Source of the DNA: Leptidea sinapis
Lineage: Eukaryota; Arthropoda; Insecta; Lepidoptera; Pieridae
DNA length: 64,000 bases
Assembly (NCBI RefSeq): GCF_905404315.1
Contig: NC_066301.1
Span: forward strand, 6,262,001 to 6,326,000
Reading direction: 5' to 3'
This document shows, in pieces, positions 53,683 to 64,000 of the stretch (the first letter of the stretch is position 1; each line of letters starts with the position of its first letter). Position numbers and translations under genes: made by a program. The notes below the pieces were generated by a model. That model did no database searches and had not been told where the DNA came from. It worked only from the letters and a program-made list of their open reading frames with translations.

Positions 53683-55090
53683 ATATAATTAAAATTTTAT
53701 GCTATAGCTAACACAAGTTGGTTTTACAAAAGTTAAGTGCTATATTCAAATAGATATTAAATATAAAGGCATATTCAATCATTATAATTTTAATCCATGA
53801 GTATTAATTGCCTTCAGATATGTTCCATTTGATAAAGTTGCGTTTATAGAGCTACTCGTTAGACAAAGGCCGTTTAATGCATGCATTGTGTAGAACCTAT
53901 AGAGACTTAAGCTGCATTGTGTTCTGTGTATACAGTGCAACTATTTTTGTTGAAGCAAATCATCTCTGAGTTTGTTTCCTTGAACGATGGAATAAATAAC
54001 TCGAAACATAGTCATTCGTTTGTTTAGTTCTTGAAATAGTATTTGATACAAAGATTATATAACGTTAACGTTAGTTTTTTGGAGTGATTGATTAATACAT
54101 TTAATGTAATATATAAACAATCTGTCGCTAATACAATGCATACACCGTCAACACTTATTTAAAATTAATTTTATCAAAAAAGCAGATAGCTGCATATAAG
54201 AGAATTCGGATATTGTTCTATGACAATTCATTGTGAATCTGCTACTAGAAAAGGTTCTGTTAAAGGCTCATAAAAATGGCTAATTCTCAAAAAAGACAAC
54301 AAGTTATTTCAACAGTAACCTAGATAATATCTTATATTTAGTACATTCAAGTCTGCCAAGCACTATTTTAATTTTTATTTCCCATTTTGAGCCAAAAACA
54401 TTACGAAGATGCACTCCCTCCCATCAAATATGCTGAAAATATGTCATGCAAATTATCTTTTAATTTAAATCTCTCACAACAAGAATGTAATCTATTTTTC
54501 GTATTTTTAAATATAACAATTATATTCTGTTTTAACTATAACATTAATGTCTATGTATTTTGAATGAAGAATATCTGTATCTTTGAAAATTGAATAACTT
54601 GTACAAAATTTCATTAATTAAGTTAGTATACAACATAAAACACAATCTATCATCGTTTTTACTTGTTTGTATTATCTTTCTTAAATTTTTCCACATAAAA
54701 GTTTTATTATTATTATTGTAACTATCTTTATTTAAAAAAAAAAATAAAAAGAGTCGTTTTTGTACTTAAAGTAAACTTATCAGTTATTTTCCCTATTATC
54801 AATTTATAAGTAACGTTCTTGAGTATGCCAAGGAATTAATTTTTATGAAAACTGGTTTGTTTAAATTTGTTTATGAGTGAATCCAGTATATTGCTACTAA
54901 CCATACAGAAACTAAAAATATTACGACAACTCTTTAAGTGTATATAAATCAATTACAAAAAGTCTTTGTTCCATGGGGCATAAAAAGAATATGGGAGTCC
55001 CAGAAGACTTATGATTGGCCAGTTTCCCATCTCCCATCCCTACATCATAATAATTGAGCATAATTTTGTAATAGTGTTCATTCTACCAGT
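53683..55090. other. AT-rich stretch, no gene recognised
   Basis: A possible LINE-J leader scrap lies at about 54970-55005 ('catggggcataaaaagaata', 'gggagtcccag'), compare 39070. Nothing else. Confidence 0.4.
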
Positions 55091-55612
55091 GGGAGGCTTC
55101 TATGCACATGATGCCGGCTAGATTATGGGTACCACAACGATGCCTTTTCTAGTGTGAAGCAGTAATATGTAAGCATTACTGTGCTTTGGTCTGTAGGGTT
55201 CCGTAGCTAGTGAAATGACTGGGCAAATGTGACTTGATGTGTTATGTCTCAAGGTGAACAGCGCAATTTATTTATTTATTTAGATTCCACCAGTCGTAAT
55301 TACAATATTACATTTATAATTATGCAAATTTACAAGGATTTTATTACTAAATGCATTACCTTTTAAGGTGAATACCGCATTCTAAATTATGTGTGAAATA
55401 GTTATATAAAATAAGTATATAAAAAATAAGTATAAGTTATTAAACAACCATTCTATGATATTGTAATGAAATTTGGCAATTAACAAAATCTACCAAATCT
55501 GCAATTGAAGTGTCACTCAGATTTTTGGGTTACTCAAGAATTCTGAACGGCACTGCATTGTAATGGGCAGGACATATCAATTACCATCAGCTGAACTTCC
55601 TGCTCGTCTTTG
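55091..55612 (+). repeat. R320 repeat copy split by an insertion
   Basis: Left part 55091-55268 ('ccagtgggaggcttctatgc' to 'agcgcaatt') and right part 55512-55612 ('tgtcactcagatttttgggt' to 'cttcctgctcgtctttg'). The break falls in the conserved 'gcgcaattgtagtgccgctc' block. Confidence 0.87.
55269..55511 (-). mobile_element. short retroelement 3' end inserted in R320
   Basis: About 240 bp, read on the minus strand as ending '...ctggtggaatctaaataaat' plus (TAAA)n. GCAATT is present on both sides as a probable short target duplication. A LINE-type 3' end is likely; family unknown. Confidence 0.65.
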
Positions 55613-55760
55613 TTTTCCAACGCTTTTATTACGGGGAGTGTTCCGAAGAGCTGTTTGACGAAATGCCTAACATCCAATACTACCTTCACATCACATGCGA
55701 GAAATTTAATTATCTTTCTCACCATATATGTGTCATTTATCTACAGTGCGGTTTTAAAAC
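55613..55760 (+). pseudogene. LINE-J C-terminal fragment
   Basis: 'TFITGSV' frame equivalent to 'YRIYHGECSEELF': nucleotide words 'ttattacggggagtgttccg', 'aagagctgtttgac', then 'ctacagtgcggttttaaa'. It directly follows the R320 copy. Confidence 0.75.
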
Positions 55761-56578
55761 TAATACCTATAAATATACCTTTAGTTCTTGCACGGTCTCG
55801 GATCGATCAATTTCCATTTGTTAGATACAAAATGTTATTACAAAATTGGAATCTTAAAAAATATAAAGGTAGATAAAGATAAAATACCAATAAGTATACT
55901 GCAATAAGATTAATTCAAACATAGATTTTTAAACTTAAAAAAAAAACAGGCACTAATATCTTCGCTCCGTCAAAATCTAAAATCTGTTGAAATTCCGTTC
56001 CAAGCTTTTTTCTTCTACATAAACTTATATTTTTACATATAAATATCGCAATTCAATTATATGTTAAATAAAATAGATCATTATTTCAAAAAGACAAGGG
56101 ATAAAGCTAATTAAATAAACAAAAATACTTCATTATCCTGCGAGGGATTCGAACGATTTATTTTATGGTAAAATTTGACGAAGCGCCTCAGGCTAGTCGT
56201 CCCTATAAAATTATTTTAATTAATGGTTTAATTGCATTTGGTATCCACCAAAAAACCACAACCGGATTATGTTCGTGCTAAACTATTTGATTTAATTAAG
56301 TTGACTCAGAAATTGCATAATACGTATTCATTTTTAAATATTTACTTTTATCATATTGTTACATTCTCTGCGATTTGATAAGAAAACATTATATAAAATT
56401 GACGTGGATGTCTGTATTTTTTCATCCTCACCGATCATTTTCCTTTATTCATAAGTAAAAGACGTTCTACTTAAGTAACTATGACCTAAGAAACAATGAG
56501 CAAAGGATACATGGTAAACATAGAAGTATTTGCGAGAGGTATACTAGTGGGTAAGTTAAATCTTTACACATATCCATT
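55761..56578. other. AT-rich stretch, no gene recognised
   Basis: No supported feature. Confidence 0.45.
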
Positions 56579-56855
56579 AGGAGGCTTTTTTGTACAGGAT
56601 GCCGGTTGGATTAAAAGTACCACAACAGCGCCTGTTTCTGCCGTGAAGCAGTAATGTGTCACCATTTTCGTGTCTCGGTTTGAAGGACTAGATAGCGAAA
56701 TTACTGGTCTCAAGGTGACGAGCGCAATTGTAGTGCTATCGGAATTTTTTGGTATTTCAAGAATCCTGAGCGGCACTGCATTATAATGGGCAGGGTGTAT
56801 CAAATACCATTAGCTGAACGTCCTGCTCGTCTCATCCCTCAAAGTCATAAAAAAA
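56579..56855 (+). repeat. R320 repeat copy
   Basis: From 'aggaggcttttttgtacagg' to 'cgtctcatccctcaaagtca' and AAAAAAA. About 30 bp is deleted in the middle. A 25-bp scrap of the same family ('tttttcaagaatcctgagcg') occurs again at 57092-57117. Confidence 0.87.
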
Positions 56856-57117
56856 ACACATACTACTAAACGACTTTGTTATGTCGAGACCTGCTTTGAG
56901 TTTTTTCGGAGAGCGAACATCTAAAGCTACTCTAAGAGATTCTAAATTTGTCTCGACAAGAAGAGTATTGAAGGCGATTTGATACACACTGAAAAAGAGC
57001 CTCATACACCTATACTCGAGTTACAAGTGTCAGGTATTAAACTAAGGGGCTTACATTGGCAATTGCGATGGCGTTCAGAATTGCTTTGCGTTTTTCAAGA
57101 ATCCTGAGCGGCACACT

Positions 57118-57960
57118 CATAAAAAATTGGTAGTGACAAATAGTACAAAAGTTGCAGAAATTGTTTTAGCAACTCGTCATGTAACAGAGCGTTTTATAGG
57201 CGAAAAGAAAAAAATCTGGTACTGTGCATAGCATTTCACACCAACGCTTAGAAATGTCAAAAGTTATCGAATGCTGGGTTCTAGGAACGCGTACTGATGC
57301 ATTAAAACCAATGAGACTGAACATTTCTCGAGCTTCTTTGGATTTCATGCAGCAACATTCAGAACATTTCGTAGCTCGATTTAATACCTAGGATGAAACG
57401 TGGTTTCACCATTATGGTAAAAAATCTCAGTCAAAGAATAATTTGCCTTCACCAAAAGAGACCATCATCTCCCACCCTTACAAAATATTAGGTGAGTAAA
57501 TTGGCTTGAAAGATCATGAGCTCTCTTTTCTGGAATAGTAAATGGTTGGTTGTAATTGAATATCTTGATTATGGTGCTACTGTCACTAGCTACAGAACAA
57601 CATAATGCGCTATGATATTCGTGAGAAATGACAAAGCAAAATGGCATCTTTTTATTTCATAAAGTTGTTAATACCCCGGCTCACAGGTCCGCCATTGTGA
57701 CGGCTGCAATTTATGATGCTGGTTTCAAAATACTTGAGCATCCTTCATATTTCATCGAACTAGCTTCAAGTGATTTCAATCTATTTCCAAGGTTTAAGTA
57801 TTATTTGATAGGACAGAGATTCGAACATGCTGCAGCTATAGATGCTTCAGTAGATGAATTTTTATTAGTTATTTAAGAAAGGATTTTTACATTTGGAAAA
57901 TAGATGTTTCAAGAATATGTCAAAGGGCGACTGTATCGAATAATAAAATTTTGCAGTGCT
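57118..57960 (+). pseudogene. mariner transposase, degenerate
   Basis: Collinear decayed mariner coding sequence. 'MRLNISRASLDFMQQHSEHF' precedes the first catalytic block 'DETWFHHY', with an in-frame TAG directly before it. 'DYGATVT' and 'MRYDI' follow, then 'NTPAHRSAIVTAAIYDAGF' where the second catalytic Asp is replaced by Val. 'FKILEHPSYFIELASSDFNLF' keeps the third Asp (DD34D position). The C-terminus 'FKRYVKGRLYRIIKF'-like region ends near 57960. Several frameshifts separate the blocks. TIRs are not recognised. Inactive. Confidence 0.85.
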
Positions 57961-58087
57961 GAAATTTCAGGTTCAAATAATAATAACGATGGATATCTCG
58001 TAAATAACTATTAAACGCATTTATAACCCTATATAAGTCCTCAAAGATTACTTCTAGAATGTGTTATATAAATTTTTTCGCAATATT
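57961..58087. other. unassigned sequence
   Basis: No supported feature. Confidence 0.4.
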
Positions 58088-58384
58088 TCTTTTTTTTATG
58101 AAAATAAGGGACGAGACGAGCAGGACGTTCATCTGATGGTAATTAATATGCCCTGCCAATTACAATGCAGTGCCGCTCAAAATTATTGAAAATCCCTAAA
58201 ATTCTGAGCGGCACTACAAGTTACAACTGCGCTCATCACCTTGTGACATTAGATGTCAAGTCTCATTTGTTCAGTAATTTCACTAGCTACTGCGACCTTC
58301 AGACCAAAACACAGTAATGCTTATACATTACTGATTCACGGCAGAAATTGGCACCGTTGTGGTAACCAATCAAGCCGGCATAAG
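58088..58384 (-). repeat. R320 repeat copy
   Basis: From its A-tail to 'ggtaaccaatcaagccggca'. The last 25 bp at the 5' end are missing. Confidence 0.88.
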
Positions 58385-58934
58385 ATTTTTATTAAAATTC
58401 GCGGGGCCAGATCCAGTTACGACGTCATAACTGTTGGTTTGTGCGTTATAACGATATTTAAATTAATAACATTGAGTTGCAATTAAATTATATTCGTTTA
58501 TTTATATAAGGTTGGTGGGTGGTGGACGGGTGCCTTCTTTCCATTACCACATTCTCCTGCGGAAACCTTTAGTAACTGAGATATTCATATTCAAAGTTTT
58601 GAGGTAAATTTACTTCTGAATATTCATTTTAAACTGAAACATTGTCAAATTTGGGGGAAAGTTCTGACGTTAGTTCACGCCCAAACAATCATTTAAACAC
58701 AAATAGAATAAAATTATGGGAAAGTGTACAGGAGCTATATTCCAATAGCCGTTCCCCCATCAATTGGCAAATGATTTTGGACCTTGATGATCCCTTTTCT
58801 GCCTAAGGCAGGTGAACAAGAGCCGATTCACCGATTAAACGGCTCTCCGATCGTACGTTGCTATAACGAGATCGCAGAAAATGTACCTTTTCATGATCCT
58901 TTCATGATACACATATTTTTATTTTCGAATTGTC
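58385..58934. other. unassigned sequence
   Basis: No supported feature. Confidence 0.4.
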
Positions 58935-59494
58935 GGGGACCCAGTGCTCTGTGAACGGCTGGATCACTTGGCGTTGCGTCTCTACGTCGCATCGTTGTGT
59001 TTTACCTGATTCCTGCCGCAGAATTCCACCTTCGTATGACACGCCACAAGTTAGGATATCATCCCCACCATCTCGATATGTGCTCCACAGTGCGGTTTTC
59101 AAGAAGCTTTCTTCCACGTACTACAAAGCTGTGGAATGAGCTTCCTTATGCGGTGTTTCCGGGACGATACGACATGGGTACCTTCAAAAAAGCGCATGCA
59201 CCTTCCTTGATATAAAAGAGTGGCAATGAGTTTCTTGCTACTTCTTCTCATTAGCTCAACCCTTTACGAAGTAGCGGTAGATTCAATAAGAAAAATATTT
59301 TTTTATTTTTATTTTTTATAAGTGTCATTTTCGTGACCTACTTGAATAAACTGATTTTGATCTGATTTGATTTAAAGGCAGGCAACGCTCCTGTGATTCC
59401 TCTGGTGTTTCATGAGAATGTGGGCGGCGGTGATCACTTAACACCAGGTGACCCGTACGCCCGTTTGTCCTTCTTTTCCATAAAAAAAATTATT
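58935..59494 (+). pseudogene. LINE-J 3' end split by an insertion
   Basis: 'ggacccagtgctctgtgaac' to 'gaccgtacgcccgtttgtcc'-like 3' UTR and CATAAAAAAA. About 50 bp of the C-terminal domain ('YRIYHGECSEELF' region) is deleted near 59005. Interrupted at about 59210 by a LINE-Z end. Confidence 0.87.
59210..59373 (+). mobile_element. LINE-Z 3' end inserted in LINE-J
   Basis: 'cttgctacttcttctcatta' to 'gtgacctacttgaataaact' and a gattttgatctgatttgatt tail. Only a 2-4 bp duplication (TT) is visible. The LINE-J sequence resumes with 'ttaaaggcaggcaacgctcc'. Confidence 0.78.
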
Positions 59495-59568
59495 ATTATA
59501 TTTTCTAATATTGCAATAAATTATAAGAACAAAAGAAATATTTATATATCAGTAAAAATCATTGTATT

Positions 59569-59784
59569 TTAATACTTTAAAATTACCATGTGATCGCAAT
59601 ATACCATTCCATTATCCAACTTCAGAGGCATGTTAAAATCAAATGACTCCGAGTACTGGGCGGGTGTCGTTTGAAGGCTGTAAACAATCCCTATAAAATT
59701 ATTAATCCTCAAAAACCTCAAATTCGATATGTGGATTTCAAATGTCAATCCAGAATAACCACTTCCACAGCAACACGGTTGCAC
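59569..59784 (-). CDS. unrecognised coding-like frame, possible exon
   Basis: 71 codons with balanced composition ('LTFEIHISNLRFLRINNF', 'TTPAQYSESFDFNMPLKLDN'). No domain recognised. It may be an exon or part of an unnamed repeat. Confidence 0.28.
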   Translation of the reverse strand: MQPCCCGSGYSGLTFEIHISNLRFLRINNFIGIVYSLQTTPAQYSESFDFNMPLKLDNGMVYCDHMVILKY

Positions 59785-59847
59785 ATTGGTAATTTAGACC
59801 GGCGGGGTGTAGCGGCGACGATGTTAGCACTTCGAAATAGGGTATAA

Positions 59848-60042
59848 CAATACAATGCACGTACGTACCTTGAACTGCTACTGACACTCGATGATTCCTT
59901 CGCCAGCTACAGGGATATTTGCGTGGGTGATATTATGATCTTGGCGAACTTACGCGTGTGCGATGGTTTCGGTACAAGCGTTGATTTTCAAGTCGCTCTG
60001 ATAGACGTCAATAGGTGCTACGTTGGAGTGTGTTCGCTCTGA
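59848..60042 (+). CDS. unrecognised coding-like frame without Met start
   Basis: 64 codons open between TAA (59845-59847) and TGA (60040-60042), reading 'LELLLTLDDSFASYRDICVG' then 'FGTSVDFQVALIDVNRCYVG'. Composition is strongly protein-like and GC-richer than the flanks, but there is no start codon at the left, so it would be an internal exon or a transposon fragment. The opposite strand shows AG-GTACGT at 59863-59870, a possible donor for a minus-strand exon instead. Confidence 0.3.
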   Translation, partial: QYNARTYLELLLTLDDSFASYRDICVGDIMILANLRVCDGFGTSVDFQVALIDVNRCYVGVCSL

Positions 60043-61029
60043 CTTCAGTAATATTGTTTTATAGACTTAAATTGTAAACTGAAGATTTTTTGTGTTCCTC
60101 ACTTAATAAAAGATCACATCCACTCCATGTTCGTACCGTTTTTGTTACTGCAATAAATGTTTTTAAACTTTTTATTCACCTATGCAAGTAGACATTAATC
60201 TAATTAAATTGATTGTCAAAGTACCACTAAATTAATAATAAATAAATAAACTCTTTATTGCGATACAAAACATTACAAAAAATAATGAATAATTATGCTT
60301 CGTGATCACACAATAGGCAAAAGGAGAAGTCTCAGCTTCACCTGCGAGGGAAAATGATTCATGTTTCCATGCAGCTCTGTTTTTCAGCCATCCCCTCCTC
60401 CGTAAGGGAGTGGGAGGGCTGAGTGGGAGCGGATGTATTATGTATTATGATTTCCTACTTAAGCTATCTTTTTTAAATGTAATTCTAAAAAAAACTGAAC
60501 ATGTGCATGTTAAGCATAAGACATGTAGTGTTTCCAGTGGTATTTTAAAATGTAATTTATAATAATATGACGAATGTTTTCTGTACCAGAGGTTACGCTA
60601 CCCTTGAGTGGGCCCACGAACTTAGCAAATATATTTTATTGATAACAAAAAATAAAAAAAGAAAGAACAAATACACTCTGACAAAATATTTCTTTATACA
60701 GATAGGTATTTTAGTTAATTTAATTAAAACTTTAAAGTATTTTTCTTAGTAAATAAATTTGATTGTTAAAGAAATTTAAAATACTGTTTCGTTGGCTCTG
60801 TGGCCACTCAGGTATTATTATCCTTTTAATATTTGCTGAGTCATCCTGCCATAATAACACGTTTAATTTCAAATTATATTTTTTGCAGCAAAACCCTCTC
60901 TTGCAAATTACATAGTTAATACTTTTCGTTGGATTAATCAGGTACTCACTTTTTTGACTTTATTTAATTGCAGACAGAAGTAAGTTATGAACATAGATTG
61001 TTTGCACTTTGAAACAACAAAGCCATCTT
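60043..61029. other. AT-rich stretch with LINE tail-like piece
   Basis: 60235-60345 begins 'aataataaataaataaactc' and 'tttattgcgatacaaa', which reads on the minus strand as a typical LINE 3' tail. The rest is unassigned. A 60-codon frame at 60567-60749 is AT-driven. Confidence 0.45.
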
Positions 61030-61340
61030 CTCGTAACATTTAATATATGTTTAAATCTAATCGGTGCATACGCTTATTGTTATGTCCCTTACACAATTTT
61101 CGTAGTAACCTAGCCGAAATCTCTCATATTCCTGTTAGTTTGCCGCCGCAAGATCGTAGGAATTTGTATGTGAAGGGTCCTCTGAATAAACATATATTGT
61201 GGTTTGCCAGTACACTCAGGCACATATAAATAGAATAAGAATCTAGGATCTTGGATTAGAGTTGGTAGCATCTTTTCCCTTTATTCCAATGATTTTTTTT
61301 TCTATTCACCTGAGTAACGTTTTATTAAATCATTCAAAAT
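61030..61340 (+). repeat. dispersed repeat shared with 46480-46790
   Basis: 'attcctgttagtttgccgcc', 'gcaagatcgtag', 'atatattgtgg', 'tattccaatgatt' and 'cctgagtaac' in the same order as the other copy. Unknown family. Confidence 0.5.
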
Positions 61341-62039
61341 AGATCATTCGAAATTCCATGGCGAAACCATTGTAGCTTATATTATTATGTTTAATGGAAG
61401 ATTATATACAGGTCGTCCGCTTATAGTTTCTGTACACCAAATATTTTTAATAAACAATTATAATAAGTTGTTCATACATATATATGAGTGGCCAAGAAAA
61501 ATGTATTTCACTAACCAGTTTGATAATGTAACGTCATTATAAATAGGAAAGTGGGGGCATCCAATCAATTATACAGGCACCCCTAAGGACCTGGCAATGA
61601 ATTTGCATCTGAATTCATCGGAATACTCTCTTGCAACCGCAGTGTTGCAATTATATTCCTCATAATAGTGCATCTACTTTAGGGCAACATCGGTGCTGGC
61701 AAATTATATCACGCTACGTAATATATTCTAGGAAATAAATCAATACGAATTTAAAAAATAATAAGTTTGCCTACCAGCTACGTAAAAAATCACAAATAAG
61801 CTAACATCTAAACAATCAACTTTACATTTAGACGTAGTGAAGCAAAAAGGACTTAAACCACACAAAAGCACTTTTGAGTTACAGATATTTAAAGTTTCAG
61901 CTCTAAACAATCTCCATATAAATATTCAAAACAGTTTTCGTGTACATTTTTAAATAAGGTTTTCACTACATAACAGATTTGACTTTCAGGAGTACGGTGG
62001 CATACTTAACTCTATTATGCCCAAAGGTGTGAGTCCTTT
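61341..62039. other. AT-rich stretch, no gene recognised
   Basis: No supported feature. Confidence 0.45.
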
Positions 62040-62200
62040 CTTAATCTTTTCAATTTGTCAAGCTTCTAAGAATAAATTACGAATGACACAGTAATTGGGC
62101 AGAGTAACGCCCTAACTCGTTAATGGTTGCAGCGGAAATGTGTCGACGCAAGGGAGACATCCTCTCAAATAGACATCTTCACCCCGTCCACCTGTCACTG
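62040..62200 (-). repeat. dispersed repeat shared with 18240-18640, uninterrupted
   Basis: The minus strand reads 'cagtgacaggtggacggggt', 'tgcgtcgacacatttccgct', 'cattaacgagttagggcgtt' and 'tcattcgtaatttattctta'. It serves as the empty-site comparison for the insertion at 18305. Confidence 0.7.
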
Positions 62201-63178
62201 TTAAAAATTTAATGAAAAATAATATTGTATTGAAAGTTATTATTACAATCTAGTTCAAACGCAACGGAGTTCTGAAATAATAAACATCAACCACCCACTA
62301 ATTTGTATATATATTATCAACGTCGAAATATATTATAATCATAACTGTACCTAAAGAAGATTAGGTAACTGCACAGGATTATAAACATTTGGTGAAGAGA
62401 TTTTATGATGGAATGGGTGGAATCACTTAATTATGATACCATTGTATCAAATCATCAGCTCAATTTCTTTCGCGCAGATTTTCTGTCATTATGTGAGTTT
62501 TCATCACCTGATTTGGTCAAAGTTTTCAATTGTGCATTTGGAAGATATGTATGAAATTACATCGCGAGTCGCACTATTGTTTTGTGGAATCTGTTTGGTT
62601 ATAGATAATTGAATTTTGTTAGATAATTGAACAAGTACGTCAAATAACCATTTTTTTCTTTATTTAAAGAATAAAATCGATATATAGTTCCATGTAGCGT
62701 TTTAGTTTTTAAATCGTAGTATAATTCGTTACAACGTTAACAAGAAGTTTATTTTCCAATGCTGTATTATTGGTGTTAGTGGCCCTGTTCCAATAAAGAC
62801 ACAAACATTGTGGCGAGAAACACAGCAGCTGCTTCAATATGGAATTCAAACATAGATTAAATAAATTCAAACTTTTATATGGCAGTCTGATATAAGAAAA
62901 TATTAACGATCATACCAGGTAGCATCTTTAGTGATATTGAGTATTTTCAAACCGAAAGTTATGACTTCATTCTTTCACGTTTTTAGCACTTCTGTATTTT
63001 ATCATAGCTCATGGTGCAATACCTCACAGTCTTTACTGAATCTATTTATTAATATAATTAAACTATGGATATGGATGATAGAGGTGTGTACAACACCAAA
63101 TTCTATAATTCAAAAAGAATTCTAGAGGAATCAATTTTGAGAAAATAAATGCCTTTTATGCCTTTTATTGGAGAAATG
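62201..63178. other. AT-rich stretch, no gene recognised
   Basis: A 64-codon frame at 62931-63125 has no motif. Confidence 0.45.
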
Positions 63179-63212
63179 GACTTTCTTTTTTCTTTAATGA
63201 AAAAAGAAAGTC
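63179..63212. repeat. perfect 14-bp stem-loop
   Basis: GACTTTCTTTTTTC (63179-63192), loop TTTAAT, and its exact inverse (63199-63212). It directly abuts the A-tail side of the LINE-J fragment. Confidence 0.9.
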
Positions 63213-63352
63213 GAGAGAAAAGAAAAACGAGGCTACGGGTCACCTGGTGTTAAGTGATCATTGCAACACCAGAGGAATCACAGGAGCGTTGTCGGCCTTT
63301 AAGGAAGGTGTACGCGCTTTTTTGAATGTCGTATCGTCCCGGAAATACCGCA
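63213..63352 (-). pseudogene. LINE-J 3' end, short fragment
   Basis: 'ctacgggtcacctggtgtta' to 'gtatcgtcccggaaataccg' on the plus strand: the 3' UTR and the last 30 codons. Confidence 0.85.
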
Positions 63353-64000
63353 CAAAAACTTATGCGTAAAAATGGATTTTATTTAATAATAGTAACCCCA
63401 TTATTAACATACAAAGACTTACATAGAATAATAAAAGTAATTAGTGCGGTATTTACATTTCATGAAGATAGAACGTATAAAATGTGGTTTAAATCGTGGT
63501 TGTGTTCGTCGTGCAAGTTGGAATCACACTGAGCGCATTGCTTAGATTAAATTGATATAATTTTTAATATTCTCTCCATTTTCTTAATTTCATTCTGAAT
63601 TAAATTTTTTAACATTAAATAAAATATTAAATGGCCTTTATTAATTGAACGCGTACATAAAAGCCCATAATATTAAAATCACAATGCTTTAAAACCAAAC
63701 TTTAAGCTCTCGGACGGACCTTGGAAATGGGGCATGTGCCAACATCATTTTTGTGAAATTGAATTTGGATTATTCTAATCGCAAATTATCACACCCTGGT
63801 GATGTAAACGATCATCGTGTAATTTTACACACACCTTGTTGAGTGTACAGACAAGGGGTGCATTTTACCTTGTAATTTGAAGAATTACCGAAAGATCGTT
63901 ATGCGAAAGGGTTCCACATGAATCGGAGTTTTGAACAATAGCTTAAGCTTTAGCAGTAGAAAGAATGAATTTGAGTTAAGATAACTTAAGGAAAACCAAT
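63353..64000. other. AT-rich stretch, no gene recognised
   Basis: A 68-codon frame at 63326-63532 starts in the LINE-J fragment and has no recognised domain. Confidence 0.45.

Noticed and set aside
1..64000. CRISPR array, bacterial operon or phage
   Set aside because: No spaced direct repeats, no Shine-Dalgarno-led operons; the repeat content is clearly eukaryotic.

Overview
The window looks like lepidopteran (butterfly or moth) intergenic DNA: it is AT-rich and packed with repeat families typical of moths and butterflies. These are Helitrons with a CTAG-T 3' end, RTE-type LINE ends with a (TGATGA)n tail, Jockey/CR1-group LINEs, A-tailed short interspersed repeats, TA-insertion MITEs, and Harbinger and mariner remnants. 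The species cannot be named from the sequence. I find no complete, recognisable host protein gene. The one clear functional gene is an intron-less initiator tRNA-Met (17448-17519, +). The best candidate for a host protein exon is a basic, Cys-rich reading frame at 25115-25618.

Layout. 1-9350: a LINE C-terminus, an RTE end, Helitrons, and a block in which two opposed Helitron 3' ends flank other transposon debris. 9350-17450: two TIR elements, LINE 3' ends, and an inverted pair of copies of a tRNA-bearing short repeat. 17448: the tRNA gene. 17700-24000: fragments of the main LINE family (called LINE-J here), a second Helitron-like family (HelB) and an unnamed repeat (RepX). 25115: the Cys-rich frame. 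26000-31150: many copies of the commonest repeat, about 320 bp (called R320 here). 31800-40170: the largest mobile cluster. It holds a mariner-type transposase end and a nearly full-length but broken LINE-J with endonuclease and reverse transcriptase. It also holds a second decayed LINE-J and a LINE-J 5' part split by a tRNA-bearing element with a 12-bp target duplication. 41000-51600: more R320 copies, a 650-bp Harbinger derivative with intact TIRs, a decayed copy of the initiator tRNA, and a complete 376-bp Helitron. 52000-64000: LINE ends, a mariner pseudogene, nested insertions and some unrecognised coding-like frames.

The elements do not form a pathway. They make a nested, mixed-orientation record of insertions. 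LINE-J and R320 end in similar tails (short pyrimidine-rich stretch, then CATAAAAAAA), so R320 may use a LINE of this group for mobilisation (inference). Family labels (R320, LINE-J, LINE-K, LINE-Z, RepX, RepY, HelA, HelB, tSINE, MITE-G) are mine. Boundaries of degenerate copies are accurate to about 10-20 bp.
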